From: Paraglaciecola marina | GTDB taxonomy: Bacteria > Pseudomonadota > Gammaproteobacteria > Enterobacterales > Alteromonadaceae | Direction of reading: 5' to 3' | Length of the DNA stretch: 64,000 nt | NCBI RefSeq assembly: GCF_004360155.1 | Contig: NZ_SAIS01000007.1 | Span: 1-64,000 of the forward strand | Shown: in pieces, positions 1 to 6,085 of the stretch | Layout: every line of letters starts with the position of its first letter | How positions within the stretch are numbered: the first letter of the stretch is position 1 | Position numbers and translations under genes: made by a program | Notes under the pieces: generated by a model | Databases searched by the model: none | Told to the model about the DNA's origin: nothing | Seen by the model: only the letters and a program-made list of their open reading frames with translations

Positions 1-65
1 GTGTTTTGCTAATTTTTAGAGTGGGTGTCATGATTAGCTTGTTCTGCTTAGCTTAAGCGTTAGCT
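1..65 (+). other. 3' half of an integron attC site (upstream cassette, cut by window edge)
   Basis: The stretch ends in GCGTTAGC, a canonical attC R' core with the recombination point between G59 and T60. The preceding bases (TTTGCTAATTTTTA, then GGGTGTC) are the reverse complement, with small differences, of the 5' half of the attC that begins at 1144. The two sites therefore look like opposite halves of one attC family. The cassette it belongs to lies to the left of the window. Confidence 0.72.
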
Positions 66-699
66 AACTAATCCAACACGGAGTCGTTATGAAGAAAATT
101 ATATTAGTAGTATCTATTTTATTGTTCACGCAAGTGTCTTTTGCGAACACAGCTTCAGGTAATGAAGCGTTGTATAAAATAGTGAAAGATTTCGAGAGTG
201 CAATTACAACTAAAGATAGATCTAAATATTTTCATTTGTTTTATGAAGGAACAGTCTCTTGGGTCGGTGTGTTTTCGAGTGATGATTATAATAAAGAAAA
301 GAGTAAAGCAGACACAGCAAGAGCAAATGGTGAGCCCGCTACGAAGCCTATGAAAACCTTTCCAGGTGATCATGTCCACTTTTTTGACGTTATGATTGCA
401 CCAGACAAAAATTTTAATAAAATAGCGTTTGAAAATGTTAAAATTCAACATGATGGCGAGATTGCAAATGTATATTTTGATTACGCGGTTTATCATGGAG
501 ATGGAGTTGTAAAAACATTCTGGGGAAAGAAAAGTATGCTTTTGGTTAACACTGAAAGTGGCTGGAAAATTAATTCGGCTATTCACTCTGTTTATACCCC
601 AGAAGATAAACGTTAGCTAACAAAACAATAAACAACATTCGCTTTGCTCATTGGGAAAAAGCCTCGCTAATCGCTCAGCTTTTCCCGTTATTGTAGGCG
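60..699 (+). mobile_element. Integron gene cassette 1 (secreted NTF2-like protein)
   Basis: The cassette runs from the cut point of the left site (T60) to the cut point of the next attC (G699). The first bases of the cassette with the preceding G read GTTAGCT (59-65). The inverse core of its own attC is AGCTAAC (615-621), the exact reverse complement. This pairing between the first bases of a cassette and its own attC R'' is the hallmark of cassettes that excise as circles. It contains one gene, 89-616, in the usual orientation with attC immediately after the stop codon. Confidence 0.8.
89..616 (+). CDS. Secreted SnoaL/NTF2-like protein, cassette-borne
   Basis: This is a 175-residue protein with a typical N-terminal signal peptide (Lys-Lys then a hydrophobic run, likely cleaved after VSFA near residue 19). 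The rest has the size and pattern of an NTF2/SnoaL-like alpha+beta cone: a helix with FESAITTKD near residues 35-44, and a C-terminal strand pair ending in a GWKINSAIHS-type motif. Many such proteins bind small molecules or act as polyketide-cyclase-like or nuclear-transport-factor-like folds, so no reaction can be named. The start codon is preceded by GGAG at good spacing. It fills integron cassette 1, and its stop codon overlaps the attC inverse core. The fold call is moderately sure; the function is unknown. Confidence 0.7.
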   Translation: MKKIILVVSILLFTQVSFANTASGNEALYKIVKDFESAITTKDRSKYFHLFYEGTVSWVGVFSSDDYNKEKSKADTARANGEPATKPMKTFPGDHVHFFDVMIAPDKNFNKIAFENVKIQHDGEIANVYFDYAVYHGDGVVKTFWGKKSMLLVNTESGWKINSAIHSVYTPEDKR

Positions 700-703
700 T
701 TAT
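615..703 (+). other. Complete attC recombination site
   Basis: R'' is AGCTAAC at 615-621. L'' is ACAATAA at 625-631 and pairs exactly with L' TTATTGT at 688-694. R' is GGCGTTAT, with the cut between G699 and T700. The interior has GGGAAAAAGC (653-662) pairing with GCTTTTCCC (678-686). The order R''-L''-hairpin-L'-R' and the length of about 89 bp are as known for attC sites. Confidence 0.85.
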
Positions 704-720
704 ATGTACTTAAGGTTTCT

Positions 721-1125
721 ATGCGTAAATTACTGATTTCAATTTTATTAATTACATTTATTTTAACGGGTTGTTCAACAATAATTGAGAAAGATAGCGA
801 AGAAGTTATTGAAATTTCGGCTGAAGAATTCGATGCAGCTAGAGTAAGGTTCAAAAACAACTCTGTATCCAATGAAGACTTGTTAATGTCAGTTATGCAA
901 AGTGTTCCAGTTTTACCTTTAGGTGTAAGTTTTGAAACAGTAAGATCAGAGTTAATCAAAAAAAATCTATATGTGATTGAAGAAAGCGATGATGCTATTT
1001 TAATAAAAGGCAATGCTGATATTTTCTCTGATATTGACGTCGAAGTGAATTCACCGATTAACGTATTTAAATATACTTTTAACAATTCATTATTAACCTC
1101 GGGCCCTAATGTAGTTGATAATTAG
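721..1125 (+). CDS. Small hypothetical lipoprotein, cassette-borne
   Basis: The 134-residue protein begins with a lipoprotein signal: MRKLL, a hydrophobic stretch, and lipobox LTGC with the acylated Cys at residue 18. It should be attached to the inner or outer membrane on the periplasmic side. The mature part is acidic near its start (KDSEEVIEIS) and otherwise has alternating strand/helix character without a motif I recognise. A weak AAGG lies upstream of the ATG. It is the only gene of integron cassette 2. Its product is probably made; its function is unknown. Confidence 0.65.
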   Translation: MRKLLISILLITFILTGCSTIIEKDSEEVIEISAEEFDAARVRFKNNSVSNEDLLMSVMQSVPVLPLGVSFETVRSELIKKNLYVIEESDDAILIKGNADIFSDIDVEVNSPINVFKYTFNNSLLTSGPNVVDN

Positions 1126-1143
1126 TTTATGTAGCTGCTTGTA

Positions 1144-1190
1144 CATATAACCAAAGCTTAGCTAGACACCCAACGTAAAAATTAGCAAAG
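1144..1190 (+). other. Truncated attC (5' half only)
   Basis: CATATAAC (1144-1151) pairs with the first bases of cassette 2. The following 35-40 bases are the complement of the attC half at 1-60, including GACACCC against GGGTGTC and TAAAAATTAGCAAA against TTTGCTAATTTTTA. No 3' half with a GTTA core follows, so the site is broken at about 1190. From there to the transposase remnant at 1476 I see no gene, only an AT-rich stretch with two AAAGACAG copies (1263 and 1289 areas). Confidence 0.65.
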
Positions 1191-1475
1191 GAAGAAAATA
1201 TTACTAAGCATGACTTTCCTAACAGTCTACGAGAAAGAATGTTTCGCCAGAATGAAAAAATAACAAAGACAGTCACTTTTAAAAAAGTAAAGACAGCGAT
1301 TCTGATTAAGTCATTCTTCTGATTTTTTCGGTTTTTGGGTGGGTGTTTTGATGTTTTAAAGGTTGGTTTTTCGTTATTGAAGAGTTTACTTTGTTATTGG
1401 GTATGAAAACTTAAATTTCAGGCGAGTTTTAACTCTCCAGCTTATGCTGAGTGTTGTGTTTAGAGCTTAGAGACT

Positions 1476-1940
1476 TTAGGCGCTTTTGAGTAAGGCTCTG
1501 GCCTTTGCCATCCCTCGTATTCTTTGGTGGTGGGTGTGGTGTTTAAACTGTTGCATCATCTGCTCGCTGCCAACTGCGGTAGCAAAGTGTTGTTCAAACT
1601 CTGTGGTGAGGGTGAGCCATTGTTCGTTGTCTAACCCCAACCTTTTTAGAATGGGGCTTTGATGGTTATCTATGTGGCCTGCTTTATCTTCTCTTATACA
1701 TCTGCCTGTTGTGTCTACTAGTTCACAGTAATCTATTAAGTTGTAAGCAATGCCTTTAGGCATGTCTTGTCTGTGGTTACCGACAAAGGGCATAAGTGCT
1801 TGAGGTTGTTCACCTTTTATAAGTGATTGAATACGCGTTTTTATGCTGGTGTGTTTGGATGTCTCAGGCGTTTTATCCATCTTGGCTCGAATGGGGTTTA
1901 AGTCTACATAAGCCATACAAGTGACTATGGTGTCAATCAA
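1476..1940 (-). pseudogene. C-terminal remnant of a Y1 (REP-associated/IS200-like) transposase
   Basis: The reading frame on the minus strand gives the conserved C-terminal half of the long chromosomal Y1 transposase family: CMAYVDLNPIRAKM, then TSIKTRIQSL, LMPF, YCELVDTTGRCIR, LGLDNEQW and a His-rich tail. The N-terminal half, with the HUH motif and catalytic Tyr, is absent. Family members are about 300 residues; this fragment keeps about 155. At its 5' side the similarity stops near 1935-1940, where it is joined to an IS110-type remnant read in a different frame. It cannot encode an active enzyme. Confidence 0.75.
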
Positions 1941-2086
1941 TGAATTTTCGCCATATTCTCGTCCCACATAACTCCGTCTTTCACCATAGAATTTAAGATA
2001 ACAATCATCTTTCTAATACAGGCAATAATAGCTACTTTTTTAGGTTTTCCTTCCTCCTTTGATTTTTCGTTGTCCTTGGTAGGCAT
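1937..2086 (-). pseudogene. C-terminal remnant of an IS110-family transposase
   Basis: A short minus-strand frame contains GKPKKVAIIACIRKMIVIL followed by NSMVKDGVMW and a stop at 1937. This is the characteristic C-terminal end of IS110/IS1111 transposases (GKPKKVALxAxMRKLLxILNAM). Only about 49 codons are intact and the catalytic DEDD and Ser domains are missing. It overlaps the junction with the Y1 remnant. Known IS1111-attC elements insert into attC sites, which makes its position beside a broken attC suggestive. From 2087 to 2307 I see no gene. Confidence 0.6.
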
Positions 2087-2307
2087 GCTTCTTACAGAGA
2101 CACTCATTTTTACAATTAGCTAAACCACAGTCCCAGCTTCAAGGTGTAAGTGCACCACCTTTGCTAAGTCATTATTTTTTGTGTCTGTGTAATTTTTCTA
2201 TACTCGCTGAAAAACGCTCATAAATTCCTTAGCTTGAAGAATTGCTTTGCTAAAGGTTGTTTGAAGTTTATTGTTGATACTTAAATAAGTTTAATAGGAA
2301 TAAGGTT

Positions 2308-2460
2308 ATGGAAAGTTTAGGATTTATATTCGGAATCATGGGTATGTCTATGGGTATAACTAGCTTTGTTTTTAGTATTATCTCAATGTCCAAAATTGAT
2401 AAACTTGAAAAAAGACTGAAGGAAATTGATGTTCTAAATCAGAATGTTAAGTCAAATTGA
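2308..2460 (+). CDS. Small membrane protein (50 aa)
   Basis: ATG at 2308 is preceded by AGGAATAAGG. The frame encodes a 50-residue peptide: one hydrophobic segment rich in Gly, Met and Ile (about residues 4-27), then a charged amphipathic helix (KIDKLEKRLKEID) ending in a polar tail. That is the layout of a single-pass small membrane protein with a short cytoplasmic coiled coil. No family is recognised. It sits alone between the transposase debris and the beta-lactamase gene. Good ribosome binding site and composition argue that it is real. Confidence 0.55.
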   Translation: MESLGFIFGIMGMSMGITSFVFSIISMSKIDKLEKRLKEIDVLNQNVKSN

Positions 2461-2575
2461 TACCTATCCTTTACCTTACCGCTCAATTACAATATGACCA
2501 CTTTACTATAGCGACGTCAACTTGTTGCATTCTTATTGGCAGGCTATGCCTGTACACATTACATCAGAGATAAAC

Positions 2576-3334
2576 ATGAAGTATTTGGGATTACTTGTTA
2601 TATGGGTTTTATCAGCCAATATTTATGCGGCACAGAATAAGATAGAAAGTCTTTACAGGGCCAACAATATTAATGGGGCAATTCTCATTGAGTCTGAAGA
2701 TGGCAAGATAAAGTATCAATATAACGTTGACGATAAAGAGAGCTTTGTTCCAGCATCAACATTTAAAATCCCTAATACTTTAATCATACTAGAGGAAGGA
2801 TTGATTAAAAGTGATTCTGAAGTCATTAATTGGGATGGCGTAGAGCGTGAATACGCTGTATGGAACAAAGATCAAACACTGAAAACAGCCTTTCAGCATT
2901 CGTGCGTATGGTGTTATCAACGCTATGCAAAAAAGCTAGGTCATACTAAATATCACAAATACCTTAGGGATTTTAACTACGGAAACCAATTAACAGGTAG
3001 TGAAATTACACGATTTTGGCTCGATGGAGATCTTAGAGTCTCTGTACAAGATCAAGTTAACTTTTTGCGTAAATTGTATGCTGAGAACCTTCCAATTCAG
3101 AAGCCGCATATTAAAACACTGAAAAGTATTATGCTGTCAGAGAGCAACAGCCAAATAAAGGTTTGGTCTAAAACAGGTTGGTCTGGTAAGGACGGGTGGT
3201 ATGTGGGTTATCTTGTTGTTAACGAACAAACATGGTTTTTTGCAAACCACATAGAGATCAATCAAAGTTCAGATTTGGCGCTGAGAAAGAAGCTTACAAT
3301 GGAGGCATTCAAAGCTCTCAAGATTGTTCAATAA
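2576..3334 (+). CDS. Class D (OXA-type) beta-lactamase
   Basis: This is a periplasmic serine beta-lactamase. Counting from the ATG at 2576, which gives a clean signal peptide cut after IYA, the motifs are STFK at 61-64 (nucleophile Ser61, carbamylated Lys64), S-C-V at 109-111, YGN at 135-137, the FWLDG omega-loop Trp at about 148, and KTG at 199-201. All class D hallmarks are present, and the length of 252 residues fits the family. An upstream in-frame TTG at 2522 would add 18 residues before the signal peptide and is less likely. The gene lies 0.5 kb from integron and IS debris, but no attC follows it. The hydrolysis spectrum cannot be read from the sequence. Confidence 0.9.
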   Translation: MKYLGLLVIWVLSANIYAAQNKIESLYRANNINGAILIESEDGKIKYQYNVDDKESFVPASTFKIPNTLIILEEGLIKSDSEVINWDGVEREYAVWNKDQTLKTAFQHSCVWCYQRYAKKLGHTKYHKYLRDFNYGNQLTGSEITRFWLDGDLRVSVQDQVNFLRKLYAENLPIQKPHIKTLKSIMLSESNSQIKVWSKTGWSGKDGWYVGYLVVNEQTWFFANHIEINQSSDLALRKKLTMEAFKALKIVQ

Positions 3335-3523
3335 TAATTAGGTCTGCACTGGTATGGCAGGTCTGGTCTTTGGAATATATTTTGGTTACTTATTTACTTT
3401 TAACTAGTCCGCGTAAAAAATTAAATTGCTTGCTATCGCTAACTCAAGAGCCGACTCTCTTGGTGTTTAAGCCTTGATGTTTGCGCTTCTTATTTAAATG
3501 TTAAACCTATTAACGGAGTGTTT

Positions 3524-4135
3524 ATGGAAAATTATATAATATATGTAGGTGTTGCAATTGCGACCATTCTTTTGCCTGGCCCTGCCGTTATGTTAACTCT
3601 AAATAACTCTATTCAAAGAGGGGTATTAAAGTCATTCGCAGGAATACTTGGTATTGCTTTGGCGATATTGTTAGTAGCAACTATTTCGGCCACAAGTTTA
3701 GGGGTGGTATTAGCTAGCTCAGCTGTTGCGTTCACTATCATCAAAGTTGCTGGGGCCGCCTATTTAATTTATTTAGGTATAAAAATGCTACGTAGTGAGA
3801 TGACTAATAATATTGTTATAAAAGGGCAAGAAGATTCCTTTCTAAAATGCTTTATGGAGGGCTTTTTAGTTTCAGTTTCGAACCCCAAAGCTGTTATTTT
3901 CTTCATGTCTATCTTTCCTCAATTCATAGATTTGACTCAAGAGTACACACCACAGTTTATTTTATTGGCCGCTACATTTGCTCTTTTAGTGATGGTTATT
4001 CATACAATTTATGCTGTTTTCGCATCTTTTGCTAAATCAAGACTCTCGTCTCATAGAGGTAGTTCTATTCTAAATAAAATCAGTGGCGGTGTTTTTGTTA
4101 GTTTTGGTATTGGTTTAGCTGCATCTAGTAAGTAG
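3524..4135 (+). CDS. LysE/RhtB-family amino-acid exporter
   Basis: The protein has about 204 residues with six predicted membrane segments and the family motif LLPGPAVML near residue 17, followed by GVLKSFAGILG. A second conserved block, VSNPKAVIFFMSIFPQF, lies in the middle. Members export amino acids such as homoserine, threonine or lysine, or other small metabolites; the substrate is not readable here. The ATG at 3524 has GGAG (3515-3518) at good spacing, so it is preferred to the in-frame GTG at 3518 that sits on the SD itself. It lies among short accessory genes in the same direction. Confidence 0.88.
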   Translation: MENYIIYVGVAIATILLPGPAVMLTLNNSIQRGVLKSFAGILGIALAILLVATISATSLGVVLASSAVAFTIIKVAGAAYLIYLGIKMLRSEMTNNIVIKGQEDSFLKCFMEGFLVSVSNPKAVIFFMSIFPQFIDLTQEYTPQFILLAATFALLVMVIHTIYAVFASFAKSRLSSHRGSSILNKISGGVFVSFGIGLAASSK

Positions 4136-4180
4136 GTGTAAAGTGGTGTTGAGTTTATCCAACCGGAAGTATCAGACTGA

Positions 4181-4756
4181 ATGAAAAAGTTACAAATTCT
4201 GGCTATATCGGGAAGCCTTCGCAAGGCGTCATATAATTCCGCAGCAATAAATGCGCTAAAATATTTAGCGCCCAGTGATGTCGAAATAGTTATTGGGGAA
4301 ATTGGAGACTTACCTTTATTTAACCCTGATCGTGAAAATGAGCATATTCCATCTTTATTAAAACTTAAAAACGCTCTAGATAAATCTTCTGGGTTAATTT
4401 TAGCCACGCCTGAATACGCCCATGGCATTAGCGGCCCGCTAAAAAATGCACTGGATTGGCTTGTCAGTGGGAAAGAGTTTCCTTATAAGCCGATAATGCT
4501 AATAAATACGTCACCTCGTGCATCTCATGCGCAGGCATCCCTAAAGGAAGTCCTAATAACCATGTCGGGTAACTTAATTGACAATGCCCATGTTTCTGTT
4601 CCGTTGCTGAGCAGTGAACTAGATTCTGTCGGTATTATTAAAAACGAAAAAATCGCAAATATATTAAGCTTAGGCCTTAGTGAGTTTTGTAGCGCAATTA
4701 AAACTCAGAAACTTAACTTAACAAGCAATTCAAATCTGCCGGTGTCGGCACTTTAG
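4181..4756 (+). CDS. NAD(P)H-dependent FMN reductase family protein
   Basis: This is a 191-residue flavodoxin-like protein. The FMN phosphate-binding loop SGSLRKASYN lies at residues 10-19, and the second signature PEYAHGISGPLKNALDWL lies at about 79-96. Both are typical of the NADPH-dependent FMN reductase/ChrR-YieF quinone reductase family (PF03358). Such soluble enzymes reduce quinones, flavins, chromate or azo compounds using NAD(P)H, usually as dimers or tetramers. It starts 45 bp after the LysE gene, which allows co-transcription. The physiological substrate is unknown. Confidence 0.88.
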   Translation: MKKLQILAISGSLRKASYNSAAINALKYLAPSDVEIVIGEIGDLPLFNPDRENEHIPSLLKLKNALDKSSGLILATPEYAHGISGPLKNALDWLVSGKEFPYKPIMLINTSPRASHAQASLKEVLITMSGNLIDNAHVSVPLLSSELDSVGIIKNEKIANILSLGLSEFCSAIKTQKLNLTSNSNLPVSAL

Positions 4757-5003
4757 ATGTTAAGAAAAATCATATCCAATAATGAAAGTCAGAATATTTA
4801 TAATGTAAGTTCAAACCAAGTTTCTAGAGGTTGTGCCTTAAATGAAAAAGCATGAAAAACCGGCACGCATTAACCCACTCAATAGGCACACACATTTTGT
4901 TTATCACTTGAATGCGTTCTGGTGAGCGCCTTGTGCAATTATAGCCCTATCTTTTAGCTCAAAACTGAGTGTTAGAGATGGTATTCATTATTAGGAATTG
5001 ATT

Positions 5004-5498
5004 ATGATGATTAGAGATGCAACGTTAGAAGACTCTCCACACCTTGCCAATATTTACAATTTCTATGTTGCAAATACCTCTGCCACTTTTGAAGAAACCC
5101 CTGTCTCTACTGAAGAAATGTCTATTCGATTAGCTAAGGTATGGGATGCAAACTTACCTTGGATAGTTGCCGTTAAAAATGACACTGTAATTGGGTATGC
5201 TTATGCAACAAAGTGGAAAGAAAGAAGTGCTTATCGGTTTTCGGTAGAGTCAACAATTTACCTCGCCCATGATGCCCAAGGAAATGGCTTGGGTACCGAG
5301 TTGTATGAGGTGCTTTTGAGTAGGCTTAAATCCCTTGATATTAATAATGTAATCGGTGGTATAACGTTACCGAATCCAGCTAGCGTTGCCTTGCACGAAA
5401 AGTTAGGTATGGAAAAAGTCGCCCACTTCGCAAACGTGGGTTTTAAATTCGATAAATGGTTAGATGTGGGATATTGGCAATTAAGCCTACGCACCTAA
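5004..5498 (+). CDS. GNAT N-acetyltransferase, phosphinothricin-acetyltransferase type
   Basis: The protein has about 164 residues. IRDATLEDSPHLANIYNFYV at the N-terminus, FEETPVS and the central acetyl-CoA loop AQGNGLGTELYEVLL match the Pat/YncA branch of the GNAT fold, as do GGITLPNPASVALHEKLG and the C-terminal WLDVGYWQ. Members acetylate the amine of phosphinothricin, methionine sulfoximine/sulfone or related amino acids with acetyl-CoA. AGGA at 4993-4996 supports ATG 5004 (or 5007) over the TTG at 4998. From 4757 to 5003 there is no gene and no attC. Confidence 0.88.
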   Translation: MMIRDATLEDSPHLANIYNFYVANTSATFEETPVSTEEMSIRLAKVWDANLPWIVAVKNDTVIGYAYATKWKERSAYRFSVESTIYLAHDAQGNGLGTELYEVLLSRLKSLDINNVIGGITLPNPASVALHEKLGMEKVAHFANVGFKFDKWLDVGYWQLSLRT

Positions 5499-5559
5499 GC
5501 ACTAACAGGGTAGTGATTTTTGGTTACCACTCGCCGTTTTAAACTACAGGAGCAGTTGA

Positions 5560-5964
5560 TTGGCATATCATGATACATATCGCTTAAGCAGCCATGGTGT
5601 CATCTTGAATGAAATGGGGCAGGTGTTATTGCTTAAAGCGAGTTATGGCAATCACTCTTGGGGTTTACCCGGTGGTGCTTTAGATGCTGGTGAAACCATT
5701 CACGATGCACTTATACGTGAGTGCGCAGAAGAGCTAGGCTGCGAAATCGAAATTCAATATTTGAGCGGTGTGTACTACCACTCGCAGCATGAATCACAGG
5801 CCTTTATTTTTAAGTGCAAGATTAAGAAGGGTGCAACTATTACCTTAAGTGACGAGCATTTGGAGTTTAAGTTCTTTGACATTGATGAGTTGTCAGATGT
5901 CCAAAAACGCAGAGTTCAGGAGTGTTTAGGGTTTGATGGGTACGTCCAAAGCGCACGCTTTTAA
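5560..5964 (+). CDS. Nudix hydrolase
   Basis: This is a 134-residue single-domain Nudix enzyme. The Nudix box runs through residues 39-61 (GALDAGETIHDALIRECAEE then LG), with all metal-binding Glu residues in place. Substrates of such small Nudix proteins are nucleoside diphosphates linked to other groups, dinucleoside polyphosphates or oxidised nucleotides; the specific one is not evident. The start is TTG at 5560, chosen because AGGAG lies 7 bases upstream and the fold begins immediately. It ends at the strong terminator at 6016. Confidence 0.88.
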   Translation: MAYHDTYRLSSHGVILNEMGQVLLLKASYGNHSWGLPGGALDAGETIHDALIRECAEELGCEIEIQYLSGVYYHSQHESQAFIFKCKIKKGATITLSDEHLEFKFFDIDELSDVQKRRVQECLGFDGYVQSARF

Positions 5965-6015
5965 ATCTTTTAAATCATTAAAATTTTATAAGTTATTGTT
6001 TTTAATGAATTATAA

Positions 6016-6057
6016 AATGGCTCCTGCCCCGATAAATATATTCGGACAGGAGCCATT
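6016..6057. terminator. Bidirectional hairpin terminator between converging genes
   Basis: AATGGCTCCTG at 6016-6026 pairs with CAGGAGCCATT at 6047-6057, with an additional CCCGA/TCGG part and an AT-rich loop. It sits between the Nudix gene (+) and the TonB receptor gene (-), with A/T flanks on both sides. Confidence 0.75.
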
Positions 6058-6085
6058 ATTACTTAACTGAGATTATCGGGGTAGA

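Larger units (their letters stand above)
700..1190 (+). mobile_element. Integron gene cassette 2 with truncated attC
   Basis: The cassette starts at the cut point T700 (GTTATATG read with G699). The matching inverse core CATATAAC lies at 1144-1151, again the exact reverse complement, so the cassette identity is well supported. After it come AGCTTAGC and GACACCC, then AAAAATTAGCAAA, the complement of the 3' attC half seen at 1-60. The site then stops near 1190 with no GCGTTA core. The cassette can no longer be excised on its own as a normal cassette. Confidence 0.72.

Noticed and set aside
155-586. Minus-strand frame of 143 codons
   Set aside because: It is antisense to the cassette gene at 89-616, which has a signal peptide, SD and cassette boundaries.
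2158-2190. TTTGCTAAGTCATTATTTTTTGTGTC-like bases resembling the attC half at 1-60 (possible resumed 3' half of the broken attC)
   Set aside because: The similarity is patchy and no GCGTTA core follows before the next gene, so it cannot be called an attC half.
3499-3505. GTTAAAC, formally a GTTRRRY core, upstream of the LysE gene
   Set aside because: There is no complementary inverse core or pairing L boxes within attC distance; a chance match.
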